Positions 1 to 5,900 of a stretch of DNA of 5,900 nucleotides are shown here, in pieces (position 1 is the stretch's first letter; every line of letters begins with the position of its first letter). The translations under genes and the position numbers were made by a program. The notes under the pieces were generated by a model, which made no database searches, was not told the DNA's origin, and saw only the letters and a program-made list of their open reading frames with translations. The DNA is from a bacterium (GTDB lineage: Bacteria > Bacillota_I > Bacilli_A > RF39 > UBA660): NCBI GenBank assembly GCA_029007685.1, contig JAQXIG010000069.1:1-5900 (forward strand). The letters are read 5' to 3'.

Positions 1-1742
1 CTTATCAGACGGAATTTGGTAATCAAGGGAAAGGATTAAGTGAATTAACAAAAGATAAAATTAAAGCTTTAAATCTAGAGGGAATTGATTTTGTAGAATC
101 GCAAAAAAGATATTATCCTAAGGGAGATTTTTTATCTTATACTTTAGGGTATGCTAAAATGGATGCTGAAGGTAAAATTACTGGAGAATTAGGAATCGAG
201 GCTTTGTTTAATGATTCTTTGACTGGTACTGATGGATTTAAAGAGTATCAGAAAGATTTAAGAGGGTATAAGATTGCGAATACTGATGAGTTGGTTCAAG
301 AAGCAAAAGATGGAAATGATATTTATTTGACAATTGATTCCAATGTTCAATTCTTTTTGGAACAGGCATTAGAGAATGCGGCAGATCAGTATCTTTTTGA
401 TCAAATTAATATAATAGTGGCGGAGGCAAAGACGGGTAAAATTTTAGGACTCAGTACTACTCCTTCTTTTGATCCTAATATTCGTAATATCGAAAACTAT
501 CTAGATCCTAATATTTCGGTGGCTATTGAACCTGGTAGTACGATGAAAATATTTTCATACATGGCTATTATGGAATCAGGAAAATATAATGGAGAAGAAA
601 CTTTTAAATCAGGGATTTATACCACTAGCGATGGAACTGAAATTGGAGATTGGAATCGGCGTGGTTGGGGTGATATTACTTATGATAAGGGTTTTGCGTT
701 ATCTAGTAATGTTGGAATTGTTAATTTAATTGATAAATATATTGATCGTAATATTTTAAAAGATTATTATAAGAAAATTGGTTTTGGTAGTAAAACTGGT
801 ATTGAATTAAGCAAGGAAACTTCGGGTAAATTGGATTTTAAATATGAGACGGAAGTATTTAATGCTGGTTTTGGGCAGGGGATTATGACGACTTCTATTC
901 AAAATATTAAGGCTTTAACAGCCATTGCGAATGATGGTATTTTACTAAAACCTTATATCGTGGATAAAGTGGTAGATTCTTCTAGGAATGTAATTGTTCA
1001 AAACAGCAAAACGGAAATTGAAAGAGTTGCTTCTAAAGATACGACTGATAAAATTAAAGATTTGATGGAACAAGTAGTTTTGGATGGGACTGGTTCTCCA
1101 TATTATATGGAGGGATATGGCTTGATTGCGAAGACGGGTACTGCACAGATTGCTAGTACGAATGGAACTGGTTATTTAAAAGGAGAAAATGATGTTATTC
1201 GTGGTTTTGCCGGGATGTTTCCGAAAGAGGATCCAGAGATTATTATTTATGCCAATTTAAAAAGACCAAATCCCAATACTCCTAATGCTTTAGTAGATGT
1301 GGTTCAAGAAGTTGTGACGAATGTTAGTAAATATTATAATATTTACGATGAGACTGTTACTAGTGAAGAAGAAATTCGATATGAACTTGCTAATTATATG
1401 AATCAAGATGTTCGTAAAGTTGTGAATACATTGGAAAAAAATGGTATTTCTGTAGTTGTGATCGGAGATGGAACACGGGTAATTGAACAATATCCCAATT
1501 GCCATTTGACCATTCCTAAAGGAAGTAAAGTCTTTTTGAATACTGAAGGTAAAAAGCTTGTATTAGAGGATATGACTGGTTGGAGTAAGAAAGATGTTTT
1601 GGCTTATTTAGATTTACTTGGGATTTCCTTTCAGTATGAGGGAACTGGATATTTAACGAGTCAAAGTCTAGAAGCGGGGATTGAAGTTGTAGAAAATATG
1701 AATCTGGAGTTAGTGTTTGAACCTAAATATAGTACAGAATAG
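1..1742 (+). CDS. Class B penicillin-binding protein (D,D-transpeptidase) with two PASTA domains, 5'-truncated by window edge
   Basis: This is a peptidoglycan transpeptidase of the FtsI/PBP2x/SpoVD type, which cross-links stem peptides on the outer face of the membrane. The frame is open from base 3, so the ATG at 159 is an internal Met and not the start; 579 residues are visible and the cytoplasmic tail, membrane anchor and part of the dimerisation domain are missing. Numbered from base 3, residues 36-50 (R-YYPKG ... LGY) and the following GELGIE segment are typical of the pre-transpeptidase region. The transpeptidase domain spans about 106-455 and has all three catalytic motifs: STMK with nucleophile Ser179 (537-548), SSN at 234-236 (702-710) and KTGT at 377-380 (1131-1142). 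Two PASTA-like repeats follow, at about 460-516 and 521-575. The intact motifs imply an active, beta-lactam-binding enzyme. PASTA domains favour a division (PBP2x/PbpB) or sporulation (SpoVD) role; the sequence does not decide which. The gene ends with TAG, 26 bases before the next gene. Confidence 0.95.
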   Translation, partial: YQTEFGNQGKGLSELTKDKIKALNLEGIDFVESQKRYYPKGDFLSYTLGYAKMDAEGKITGELGIEALFNDSLTGTDGFKEYQKDLRGYKIANTDELVQEAKDGNDIYLTIDSNVQFFLEQALENAADQYLFDQINIIVAEAKTGKILGLSTTPSFDPNIRNIENYLDPNISVAIEPGSTMKIFSYMAIMESGKYNGEETFKSGIYTTSDGTEIGDWNRRGWGDITYDKGFALSSNVGIVNLIDKYIDRNILKDYYKKIGFGSKTGIELSKETSGKLDFKYETEVFNAGFGQGIMTTSIQNIKALTAIANDGILLKPYIVDKVVDSSRNVIVQNSKTEIERVASKDTTDKIKDLMEQVVLDGTGSPYYMEGYGLIAKTGTAQIASTNGTGYLKGENDVIRGFAGMFPKEDPEIIIYANLKRPNPNTPNALVDVVQEVVTNVSKYYNIYDETVTSEEEIRYELANYMNQDVRKVVNTLEKNGISVVVIGDGTRVIEQYPNCHLTIPKGSKVFLNTEGKKLVLEDMTGWSKKDVLAYLDLLGISFQYEGTGYLTSQSLEAGIEVVENMNLELVFEPKYSTE

Positions 1743-1758
1743 TTGTAAGTTGGATAGT

Positions 1759-1765
1759 AGGTGAT
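1759..1765 (+). promoter_or_regulatory. Ribosome binding site for the CmpB-like gene
   Basis: AGGTGAT matches the 3' half of the full Shine-Dalgarno sequence AGGAGGTGAT and ends 3 bases before the ATG at 1769. It supports that start. No promoter is evident in the 26-base gap, so translation probably occurs from the upstream PBP transcript. Confidence 0.65.
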
Positions 1766-1768
1766 GAG

Positions 1769-2509
1769 ATGTTTTATGAAATTTGTTGTGTATCTTTCTT
1801 GTTTATTAGTTATTCTTTTATCGGATGGATTTTAGAATGTATTTGTTGTACGATTGAGTGGCGCAAATTTGTTTGTGATCGTGGTTTTTTAATTGGCCCT
1901 TATTGTCCTATTTATGGATTTGGAGGAGTTGCCGTTTATTTAATCCTTAGTAGATATTATTATGATCCATTTACATTGTTTATACTAGCTGCAGTGGGAG
2001 CTTCGGTATTAGAGTATGTCACTAGTTATTTGATGGAAATCCTATTTAAGGCTAGGTGGTGGGATTATTCGCATCGTAGATGGAACTTAGAAGGAAGAGT
2101 TTGTTTAGGAAATTCTCTTTTATTTGGTTTGCTAGGTTTGGCTTTTGTGTATCTCATTAATCCTTTCTTTTTATCACTTATTAAAAAGCTTCCTATGCAT
2201 GTTTTAATGATTATTAGTTGTGTTTTGATTACTGTGTTTTTAGTGGATTTGATTTTGTCTTGTGTCGTTATGACTAAGTTAAAGTTGCGTGTTGAGACTA
2301 TTCAAAAAGATTCTACTTCCGAGATTGATAAGCAGGTGAGGGAATTTTTGGCTAGTTACCGTTTTTTTGTTCGAAGAATATTTCGGGCTTTTCCTAAAAT
2401 CCATATCTCTATTCCATCGGGAGAGAATATTCAAAAAGTTATACAGGATATTTTAAATAGTGTTGATAAAGTGAATCCTAAGAGTAAACGAAAAGGAAAA
2501 AGGAAATGA
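1769..2509 (+). CDS. Multi-pass membrane protein, 'putative ABC-transporter type IV' (CmpB-like) family
   Basis: This 246-residue integral membrane protein belongs to the family annotated as putative ABC-transporter type IV / CmpB, whose real function is not established. Recognisable signatures are FIGWxxE (17-23), RGFLxGPxCPIYG (38-50), WWDYS (97-101) and NLxGRVCLxNSLxFG (106-120). About five hydrophobic segments are visible, near residues 4-27, 40-60, 66-92, 112-136 and 143-167. A hydrophilic tail of about 75 residues follows, ending in a very basic stretch (KSKRKGKRK); it is probably cytoplasmic by the positive-inside rule. No ATPase motif is present and no ABC ATPase gene adjoins it, so 'transporter' is a family name, not a demonstrated role. 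It lies 26 bases after the PBP gene with its own AGGTGAT site, so co-transcription with that cell-wall gene is likely. An envelope-related job is an inference from that position only. Confidence 0.88.
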   Translation: MFYEICCVSFLFISYSFIGWILECICCTIEWRKFVCDRGFLIGPYCPIYGFGGVAVYLILSRYYYDPFTLFILAAVGASVLEYVTSYLMEILFKARWWDYSHRRWNLEGRVCLGNSLLFGLLGLAFVYLINPFFLSLIKKLPMHVLMIISCVLITVFLVDLILSCVVMTKLKLRVETIQKDSTSEIDKQVREFLASYRFFVRRIFRAFPKIHISIPSGENIQKVIQDILNSVDKVNPKSKRKGKRK

Positions 2510-2526
2510 GAGAAGTTTCTTTTTTT
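2497..2526 (+). terminator. Possible weak hairpin terminator after the CmpB-like gene
   Basis: An A/G-rich arm at 2497-2506, which ends inside the coding region next to the TGA stop, can pair with the T/C-rich arm at 2516-2525 over ten positions, including one G-T pair. The loop is nine bases. The stem is almost all A-T and uses up most of the T run, so any termination would be weak and some read-through into the next gene is plausible. Confidence 0.25.
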
Positions 2527-2527
2527 G

Positions 2528-2556
2528 TTGTTTGGCTTAGGTGGATGTGATAAAAT
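2528..2556 (+). promoter_or_regulatory. Candidate sigma-A-type promoter for the SipW-type surface protein gene
   Basis: TTGTTT (2528-2533) is separated by 17 bases from TAAAAT (2551-2556), and TGA just before the -10 box supplies an extended -10 element. Transcription would start near 2563, leaving a leader of about 28 bases with the ribosome binding site. A second possible -10, TAATAT at 2562-2567 preceded by TGG, lacks a convincing -35. In such AT-rich DNA the call is only moderately secure. Confidence 0.45.
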
Positions 2557-2580
2557 TATGGTAATATGAGACGATGATAG

Positions 2581-2585
2581 GGAGG
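2581..2585 (+). promoter_or_regulatory. Ribosome binding site of the SipW-type exported protein gene
   Basis: GGAGG lies five bases before the ATG at 2591. The hydrophobic export segment begins seven residues into the protein, which fits this start and argues against any start further downstream. Confidence 0.7.
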
Positions 2586-2590
2586 GTAAC

Positions 2591-3229
2591 ATGAGTTTAA
2601 GGGCTAGACAAATATTATTATCGGTAATTGGAATATTAACATTAATTATCGTTACGGTTGGTGTAACTTATGCAGTGTTTAGTTACACAAAGTTAGGAAC
2701 TATTGATAATGTGATCAGTACAGGAACACTTAAATTTTTGTATACCGAAAATAGTGGAAATGGATCAGGAATTGCGATTCGTGATGCGTTACCCGTGAGT
2801 GATGATATTGGGAAAAGCTATACAAAAGACGGATATGTTTTTGATTTTAAAGTAGAGGCTACTAATACTGGAGATGATGATATTTTTTATGAAGTTACTT
2901 TACGAAAAAATCAAGATTCTACTTTGGATGAGAGGGTTGTGAAAGTGTATTTAACAGATACGACTGGGGGGAGGGAAAAGCAATTGTTAGTTCCTACTTT
3001 GTTTTATCAGCTTCCTTCTACTAGTGTTGAGGTTGAAGATAATATTGAGAAGACCTTATATCAAGGAATGGTTAGAGGAGGAGATCAAAATTATTTAAAG
3101 AATTTTAGGCTAAGAATGTGGATTGATGAGAAGACTAATTTTGGAAATGGTGATTATAATGATAAAACATTTCAAGTTACAGTGAATGTTTATGCCAATA
3201 CTAGTATAGTGAGTGAGTCTACTACTTAA
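2591..3229 (+). CDS. Small exported protein with SipW/TasA-type signal sequence
   Basis: This 212-residue protein has a short basic N-terminus (MSLRARQ) and one hydrophobic segment at about 8-29 that ends in TYAVFS. A Thr-aromatic-Ala-x-Phe-Ser end, followed by N-x-x-x-x-G-T-L (residues 40-47), resembles the signal sequences of TasA and camelysin-like proteins cut by the signal peptidase SipW. By analogy with TasA, cleavage would fall after Ala28. Otherwise the segment could stay as an anchor. The rest is hydrophilic and looks beta-rich, with patterns such as VFDFKVEATNTGDDDIFYEVTL (two halves of a strand pair) and a final TFQVTVNVYAN strand, compatible with a jelly-roll or fibre-subunit fold. 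There is no LPXTG motif, no second membrane segment and no enzymatic motif that I recognise. It has its own candidate promoter and a terminator behind it, so it is probably monocistronic. A role in surface fibres or matrix is an inference. No sipW gene is in the window. Confidence 0.75.
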   Translation: MSLRARQILLSVIGILTLIIVTVGVTYAVFSYTKLGTIDNVISTGTLKFLYTENSGNGSGIAIRDALPVSDDIGKSYTKDGYVFDFKVEATNTGDDDIFYEVTLRKNQDSTLDERVVKVYLTDTTGGREKQLLVPTLFYQLPSTSVEVEDNIEKTLYQGMVRGGDQNYLKNFRLRMWIDEKTNFGNGDYNDKTFQVTVNVYANTSIVSESTT

Positions 3230-3245
3230 GTTTTTATGAATTGAT

Positions 3246-3284
3246 GGAAAGAGATCGTTGGATGGTATGATCCCTTTTCTTTTT
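3246..3284 (+). terminator. Intrinsic terminator after the SipW-type protein gene
   Basis: The arms at 3246-3256 and 3269-3279 pair over eleven positions with one A-C mismatch and one G-T pair, around a 12-base loop. The core is the self-complementary GATC at 3253-3256 with 3269-3272. A run of five T follows at 3280-3284. It begins 16 bases after the TAA stop and would separate this gene from the addB-addA operon. Confidence 0.6.
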
Positions 3285-3324
3285 AAAAAAATAGTTGGTC
3301 AGTGCAGTAAATCTTTGATGAATA

Positions 3325-3333
3325 TGGTATAAT
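3325..3333 (+). promoter_or_regulatory. Extended -10 promoter for addB-addA
   Basis: TGG followed by TATAAT is a perfect -10 hexamer with the TGn extension. No good -35 hexamer sits 16-18 bases upstream, which extended -10 promoters tolerate. Transcription would start near 3340, giving a leader of only about 13 bases before the ATG at 3353. It lies just behind the terminator of the preceding gene, where an operon promoter is expected. Confidence 0.55.
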
Positions 3334-3343
3334 TTTGATAGAT

Positions 3344-3349
3344 GGTGAT
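3344..3349 (+). promoter_or_regulatory. Ribosome binding site that decides the addB start
   Basis: GGTGAT ends 3 bases before the ATG at 3353, the same register as the site of the CmpB-like gene (3 bases) and nearly that of addA (4 bases). It favours ATG 3353 over the in-frame TTG at 3335. That TTG has no such site and would lie upstream of the predicted transcription start. Confidence 0.6.
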
Positions 3350-3352
3350 AAT

Positions 3353-5725
3353 ATGAAGTTAGAAGAATATATTAAAGGAGAAACATTGTGGATTGTACCG
3401 GGTGCTGAAAAAGATTTTCTCTTTCGTTATTTTCGAAATTTAAAACAATTTTATGCGATTAAAGTGATGACTTTAGAGGAGTTTCTCGCACATTATGCGT
3501 TTTCCTATGATGAAAAAACAATAGCTTATTGCATTGAAAAATATGATTATGGTTATGATAATTTGAAAGAGTATTTAGATATTTTGCCATTTTTAACGAA
3601 AAGTAGATATCATGCCCCCAAATTAAATGAATTGCTTCTTTTGAAACAGGAATTAGAAGCACAAGGATTGTTAGTAAGAGATCCTTACTTTGATTATTAT
3701 TTGAAACAAGTGCGAATTCTAATCTATGGTTATACGGAACTAGCTCCTTTTTATCAAGAGATTTTTTGTTCGCTATCTAATTGCAAAATTATTTCTAATG
3801 AGGTTTCTTATGATAGGCAGTTAGAAGTTGTTTCTTTTTCTTCAATTGATGATGAGATTGGTTTTGTTTTTTCTGAGATTAAGAAATTATTAGATTGTGG
3901 AGTTGTAATGGAGGCAATTCATTTGGTTCATGTTACAGATGAATATCGAAATTCCATGAAACGAATGAGTAAGTGGTTTCAGATTCCTGTTGTTTTTCAA
4001 GATGAAACGACACTATGGGATATTCCTGTTGGAAAAAAGATAGTGGATTGGTTAAGGCAGGGGTATTCTTTTTCTGATGTTTTTGCTTGGCTGAAAGAAG
4101 AAAAATATGAAATTAAAAAAGCTATTCTTACTGTTTTTGAGCGATATTGGTTTTTGGATTCTAACTATGTGAAACGTGCATATTTAATTCAAGAAGAATT
4201 TAGGCGTACTAAAATTTATTCTACTAATTTGGTGAGAGGAATTAGTTGTGAGAGTTTATCTTATATGTTGGAAAATCAATATTATTTTTTGGTGGGATTT
4301 AATCAAGAACATATTCCTACGATTGATAAAGGAGAAAGTGTTTTACATGATGATATTCGATTAGAGTTAGGATTGTGGGATAGTAATCAAATCAATCAAA
4401 TGGAAAAACAACGCGTAAAAAATATATTGTATCAAGCTAAGCGATTGACGATTACTTATAAAGATAGAACACCTTTTAATCGTTACAATCCTTCTTTATT
4501 GATTGAAGAAGAAAAGATGAAGGTGAAAACAGTTCCTATTTCCTTTTTTGTGTCGCATCGCTATAATCAAATGAAATTAGCTAGTTTTTTAGATCAATTA
4601 CGAAGATATTCTGTGAAACATCCTGATTTAGAAAAATTATATTTTAAGTATCCTATTTCTTATATGACGTATCGGAATCAGTTTACTGGGATTTCAAAAG
4701 CTGCTTATTACGAGTATTTAGATCATAAATTATTGCTTTCTTTTTCTAGTCTTGAAAATTTTTATAAATGTGGTTTTCGTTATTATTTATCTAATATCCT
4801 GAAGGTAGATCCTTTTGAGAGTACTTTTTATACTAAGATTGGAAATGTTTTTCATGAAGTGTTACGAATTTGTTTTGAAGATACGTTTGATTTTGAACAA
4901 AGTTTTGAGCAGGAAGTTCAAAAATATGAGTTTAGTCATGGTGAAATGGTGCTTTTAGAAAAATTAAAAGAAGAGTTGAGGTTTGATATCAAGACTATTC
5001 ACAAGCAGATGAATCTTAGCCATCTGGAAGATGCGTATTATGAAGAAAAAATATACTATGATTTAGGATGTTTTGATTCGTTGAAAGTTACATTGATGGG
5101 AATTATTGATAAAATGATGTATCAGAAAACATCGCAGCATACTTTAGTTAGTATTATTGATTATAAGACAGGAACTTTGCCAATTGCTTTTCACAATATG
5201 ATACATGGCTTGGGAATGCAGTTACCCATTTATTATTATTTGGTTAAAAGATGTTCTAAATTGGAACATCCTAAAGTAGTTGGAATGTACCTGCAAAAAA
5301 TTATTAATAAAGAGATTCCACGTGACCCTCATAAGGATTATTGGCAAGAGAAGGAAGATCATTTAAAGTTAGTAGGTTATTCGACTAGTCAGGAGGAATA
5401 TTTAAAAGAATTTGATTGTAGTTATCAGGATAGTCATTTGATCAAAGGAATGAAAGTAGGAAGTAATGGATTTTATAAATATTCTAAAGTTTTAAGTGAA
5501 CAAGCTTTTGAACAAATGGAAAAATTGGTAGAGAAAAAATTACTTCAAGCAGCAAGACAAATTAGTTTAGCTGATTTTTCTATTAATCCAAAACGAATTG
5601 GAAAAGAAAATGTGGGATGTCGTTTTTGTCGTTATCAGGATATTTGTTTTTGCCAGGAAGAAGATATTGTTGATTTACAGGAATATCATGATGTAAGCTT
5701 TTTAGGAGGTGATATGGATGCCTAG
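3353..5725 (+). CDS. addB: AddB-like (RexB-like) nuclease subunit, compact form, PD-(D/E)XK with 4Fe-4S cysteines
   Basis: This is the B subunit of the AddAB helicase-nuclease, which processes double-strand breaks for recombination in the cytoplasm. From ATG 3353 the protein has 790 residues. The first two thirds look like a degenerate UvrD-like helicase with no Walker A motif; a conserved-looking segment is GFNQEHIP at 315-322. The C-terminal nuclease domain (about 465-790) is well preserved: His501 in GNVFHEVL, Asp586 in GIIDK, Asp603 and Lys605 in IIDYKTG, and Gln623 in QLPIYYY. Cys473 (YKCGF) together with Cys756, Cys759 and Cys765 (C-x2-C-x5-C) reproduces the four-cysteine iron-sulfur staple known in AddB. 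Family members such as Bacillus subtilis AddB are about 1,150 residues, so this one is much shorter, chiefly in the N-terminal part. The frame is intact, so this is not decay. It overlaps addA by 8 bases, which makes the identity firm despite the divergence. Confidence 0.88.
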   Translation: MKLEEYIKGETLWIVPGAEKDFLFRYFRNLKQFYAIKVMTLEEFLAHYAFSYDEKTIAYCIEKYDYGYDNLKEYLDILPFLTKSRYHAPKLNELLLLKQELEAQGLLVRDPYFDYYLKQVRILIYGYTELAPFYQEIFCSLSNCKIISNEVSYDRQLEVVSFSSIDDEIGFVFSEIKKLLDCGVVMEAIHLVHVTDEYRNSMKRMSKWFQIPVVFQDETTLWDIPVGKKIVDWLRQGYSFSDVFAWLKEEKYEIKKAILTVFERYWFLDSNYVKRAYLIQEEFRRTKIYSTNLVRGISCESLSYMLENQYYFLVGFNQEHIPTIDKGESVLHDDIRLELGLWDSNQINQMEKQRVKNILYQAKRLTITYKDRTPFNRYNPSLLIEEEKMKVKTVPISFFVSHRYNQMKLASFLDQLRRYSVKHPDLEKLYFKYPISYMTYRNQFTGISKAAYYEYLDHKLLLSFSSLENFYKCGFRYYLSNILKVDPFESTFYTKIGNVFHEVLRICFEDTFDFEQSFEQEVQKYEFSHGEMVLLEKLKEELRFDIKTIHKQMNLSHLEDAYYEEKIYYDLGCFDSLKVTLMGIIDKMMYQKTSQHTLVSIIDYKTGTLPIAFHNMIHGLGMQLPIYYYLVKRCSKLEHPKVVGMYLQKIINKEIPRDPHKDYWQEKEDHLKLVGYSTSQEEYLKEFDCSYQDSHLIKGMKVGSNGFYKYSKVLSEQAFEQMEKLVEKKLLQAARQISLADFSINPKRIGKENVGCRFCRYQDICFCQEEDIVDLQEYHDVSFLGGDMDA
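5704..5713 (+). promoter_or_regulatory. Strong ribosome binding site for addA inside the addB end
   Basis: AGGAGGTGAT is a full-length Shine-Dalgarno match lying within the last addB codons, with AGGAGG eight bases before the ATG at 5718. The nearer ATG at 5714 is in the addB frame and meets TAG after three codons, so 5718 is the addA start. It is the strongest site in the window and suggests translational coupling with high AddA yield. Confidence 0.8.
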
Positions 5726-5900
5726 ATGGACAAAAGAACAAGAACAAGCGATTCATGAGGAAGGGACAAATATTATTGTATCGGCTGGTGCTGGTAGTGG
5801 AAAAACGGCGGTATTATCGGAGCGAGCTTTAAGAATTGTTTCTAGTGGAGTCGATGTAGATCGTCTTTTGATTTTAACTTTTACCAAAGCAGCAGCCTAT
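5718..5900 (+). CDS. addA: ATP-dependent helicase/nuclease subunit A (AddA/RexA), 3'-truncated by window edge
   Basis: The first 61 residues of the UvrD-like helicase-nuclease that partners AddB are present. The frame starts with MPRWTKEQEQAI, which matches the AddA N-terminal W-T-x-x-Q-x-x-A-I (Q-motif) pattern. The Walker A motif follows, GAGSGKT at residues 24-30, with Lys29 and Thr30 binding ATP. Then comes LLILTFTKAAA at about 51-60, the helicase motif Ia region. The gene continues past the window; the family is usually about 1,200 residues. It overlaps the end of addB by 8 bases, in the common addB-addA order, and the two products act as one complex. The helicase identity is certain, and the AddA assignment rests on the N-terminal pattern plus the neighbour. 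Confidence 0.92.
   Translation, partial: MPRWTKEQEQAIHEEGTNIIVSAGAGSGKTAVLSERALRIVSSGVDVDRLLILTFTKAAAY

Noticed and set aside
159..161. ATG 159 as the start of the PBP gene.
   Set aside because: The same frame is open back to base 3 and the residues before it (R-YYPKG ... LGY) are conserved PBP sequence, so this Met is internal.
1290..1505. Minus-strand open frame of 71 codons inside the PBP gene.
   Set aside because: It lies opposite the coding strand of the PASTA region. Its composition rich in Ile, Asn, Phe and His is what reversed AT-rich coding sequence gives, and I see no domain in it.
1769..2509. Calling this gene a true ABC transporter permease.
   Set aside because: The family name suggests it, but no ATPase or binding protein gene adjoins it and no transport motif is visible; I kept only the family name.
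2507..2591. If TGA were read as tryptophan, the CmpB-like frame would run in-frame through the gap into the SipW-type protein gene, making a fusion.
   Set aside because: The recognisable proteins use TGG for tryptophan, and the two longest frames have no internal TGA, which would be improbable under a TGA=Trp code in such AT-rich DNA. The downstream gene also has its own GGAGG site and a normal export signal at its N-terminus. The shared frame is a one-in-three coincidence.
3295..3300. TTGGTC as the -35 box of the addB promoter.
   Set aside because: It is 27 bases from the TATAAT box, far outside the usual 16-18 base spacing.
3459..3662. Minus-strand open frame of 67 codons inside addB.
   Set aside because: It is fully inside a well-supported gene on the other strand, and its product has no recognisable feature.

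Overview
This AT-rich window has all of its genes on the + strand. It reads as chromosomal DNA of a low-GC Firmicute, probably a Bacilli-type or gut-associated lineage. The grounds are a PASTA-bearing class B penicillin-binding protein, an AddAB (RexAB) recombination nuclease instead of RecBCD, a SipW/TasA-style surface protein and GGTGAT-type ribosome binding sites. The standard bacterial code fits: tryptophans in the recognisable proteins are TGG, and the two longest frames (579 and 790 codons) contain no internal TGA. The assignment to a lineage is an inference.

Layout: (1) 1-1742 is the 3' part of a class B PBP transpeptidase gene with two C-terminal PASTA domains; its N-terminus lies upstream of the window. 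(2) 26 bases later, 1769-2509 encodes a membrane protein of the family called 'putative ABC-transporter type IV' (CmpB-like), probably in the same transcript. (3) An 81-base gap holds a weak hairpin and a promoter candidate. (4) 2591-3229 encodes a small exported protein with a SipW/TasA-type signal sequence. (5) A 123-base gap holds the best intrinsic terminator of the window, followed by a promoter with an extended -10 box. (6) 3353-5725 encodes a compact AddB-like nuclease. (7) From 5718, overlapping it by 8 bases, runs the start of addA, which is cut off by the window end.

There are three functional blocks: cell-wall synthesis plus an uncharacterised membrane protein, a stand-alone surface protein, and an addB-addA operon for double-strand break repair. 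No gene-free stretch exceeds 300 bases. I saw no tRNA, rRNA, CRISPR array, insertion sequence or obvious repeat. I found no clear sign of an undescribed defence or mobile system. The most unusual items are the short AddB, which lacks a Walker A motif but keeps its nuclease and iron-sulfur residues, and the orphan SipW-type exported protein.
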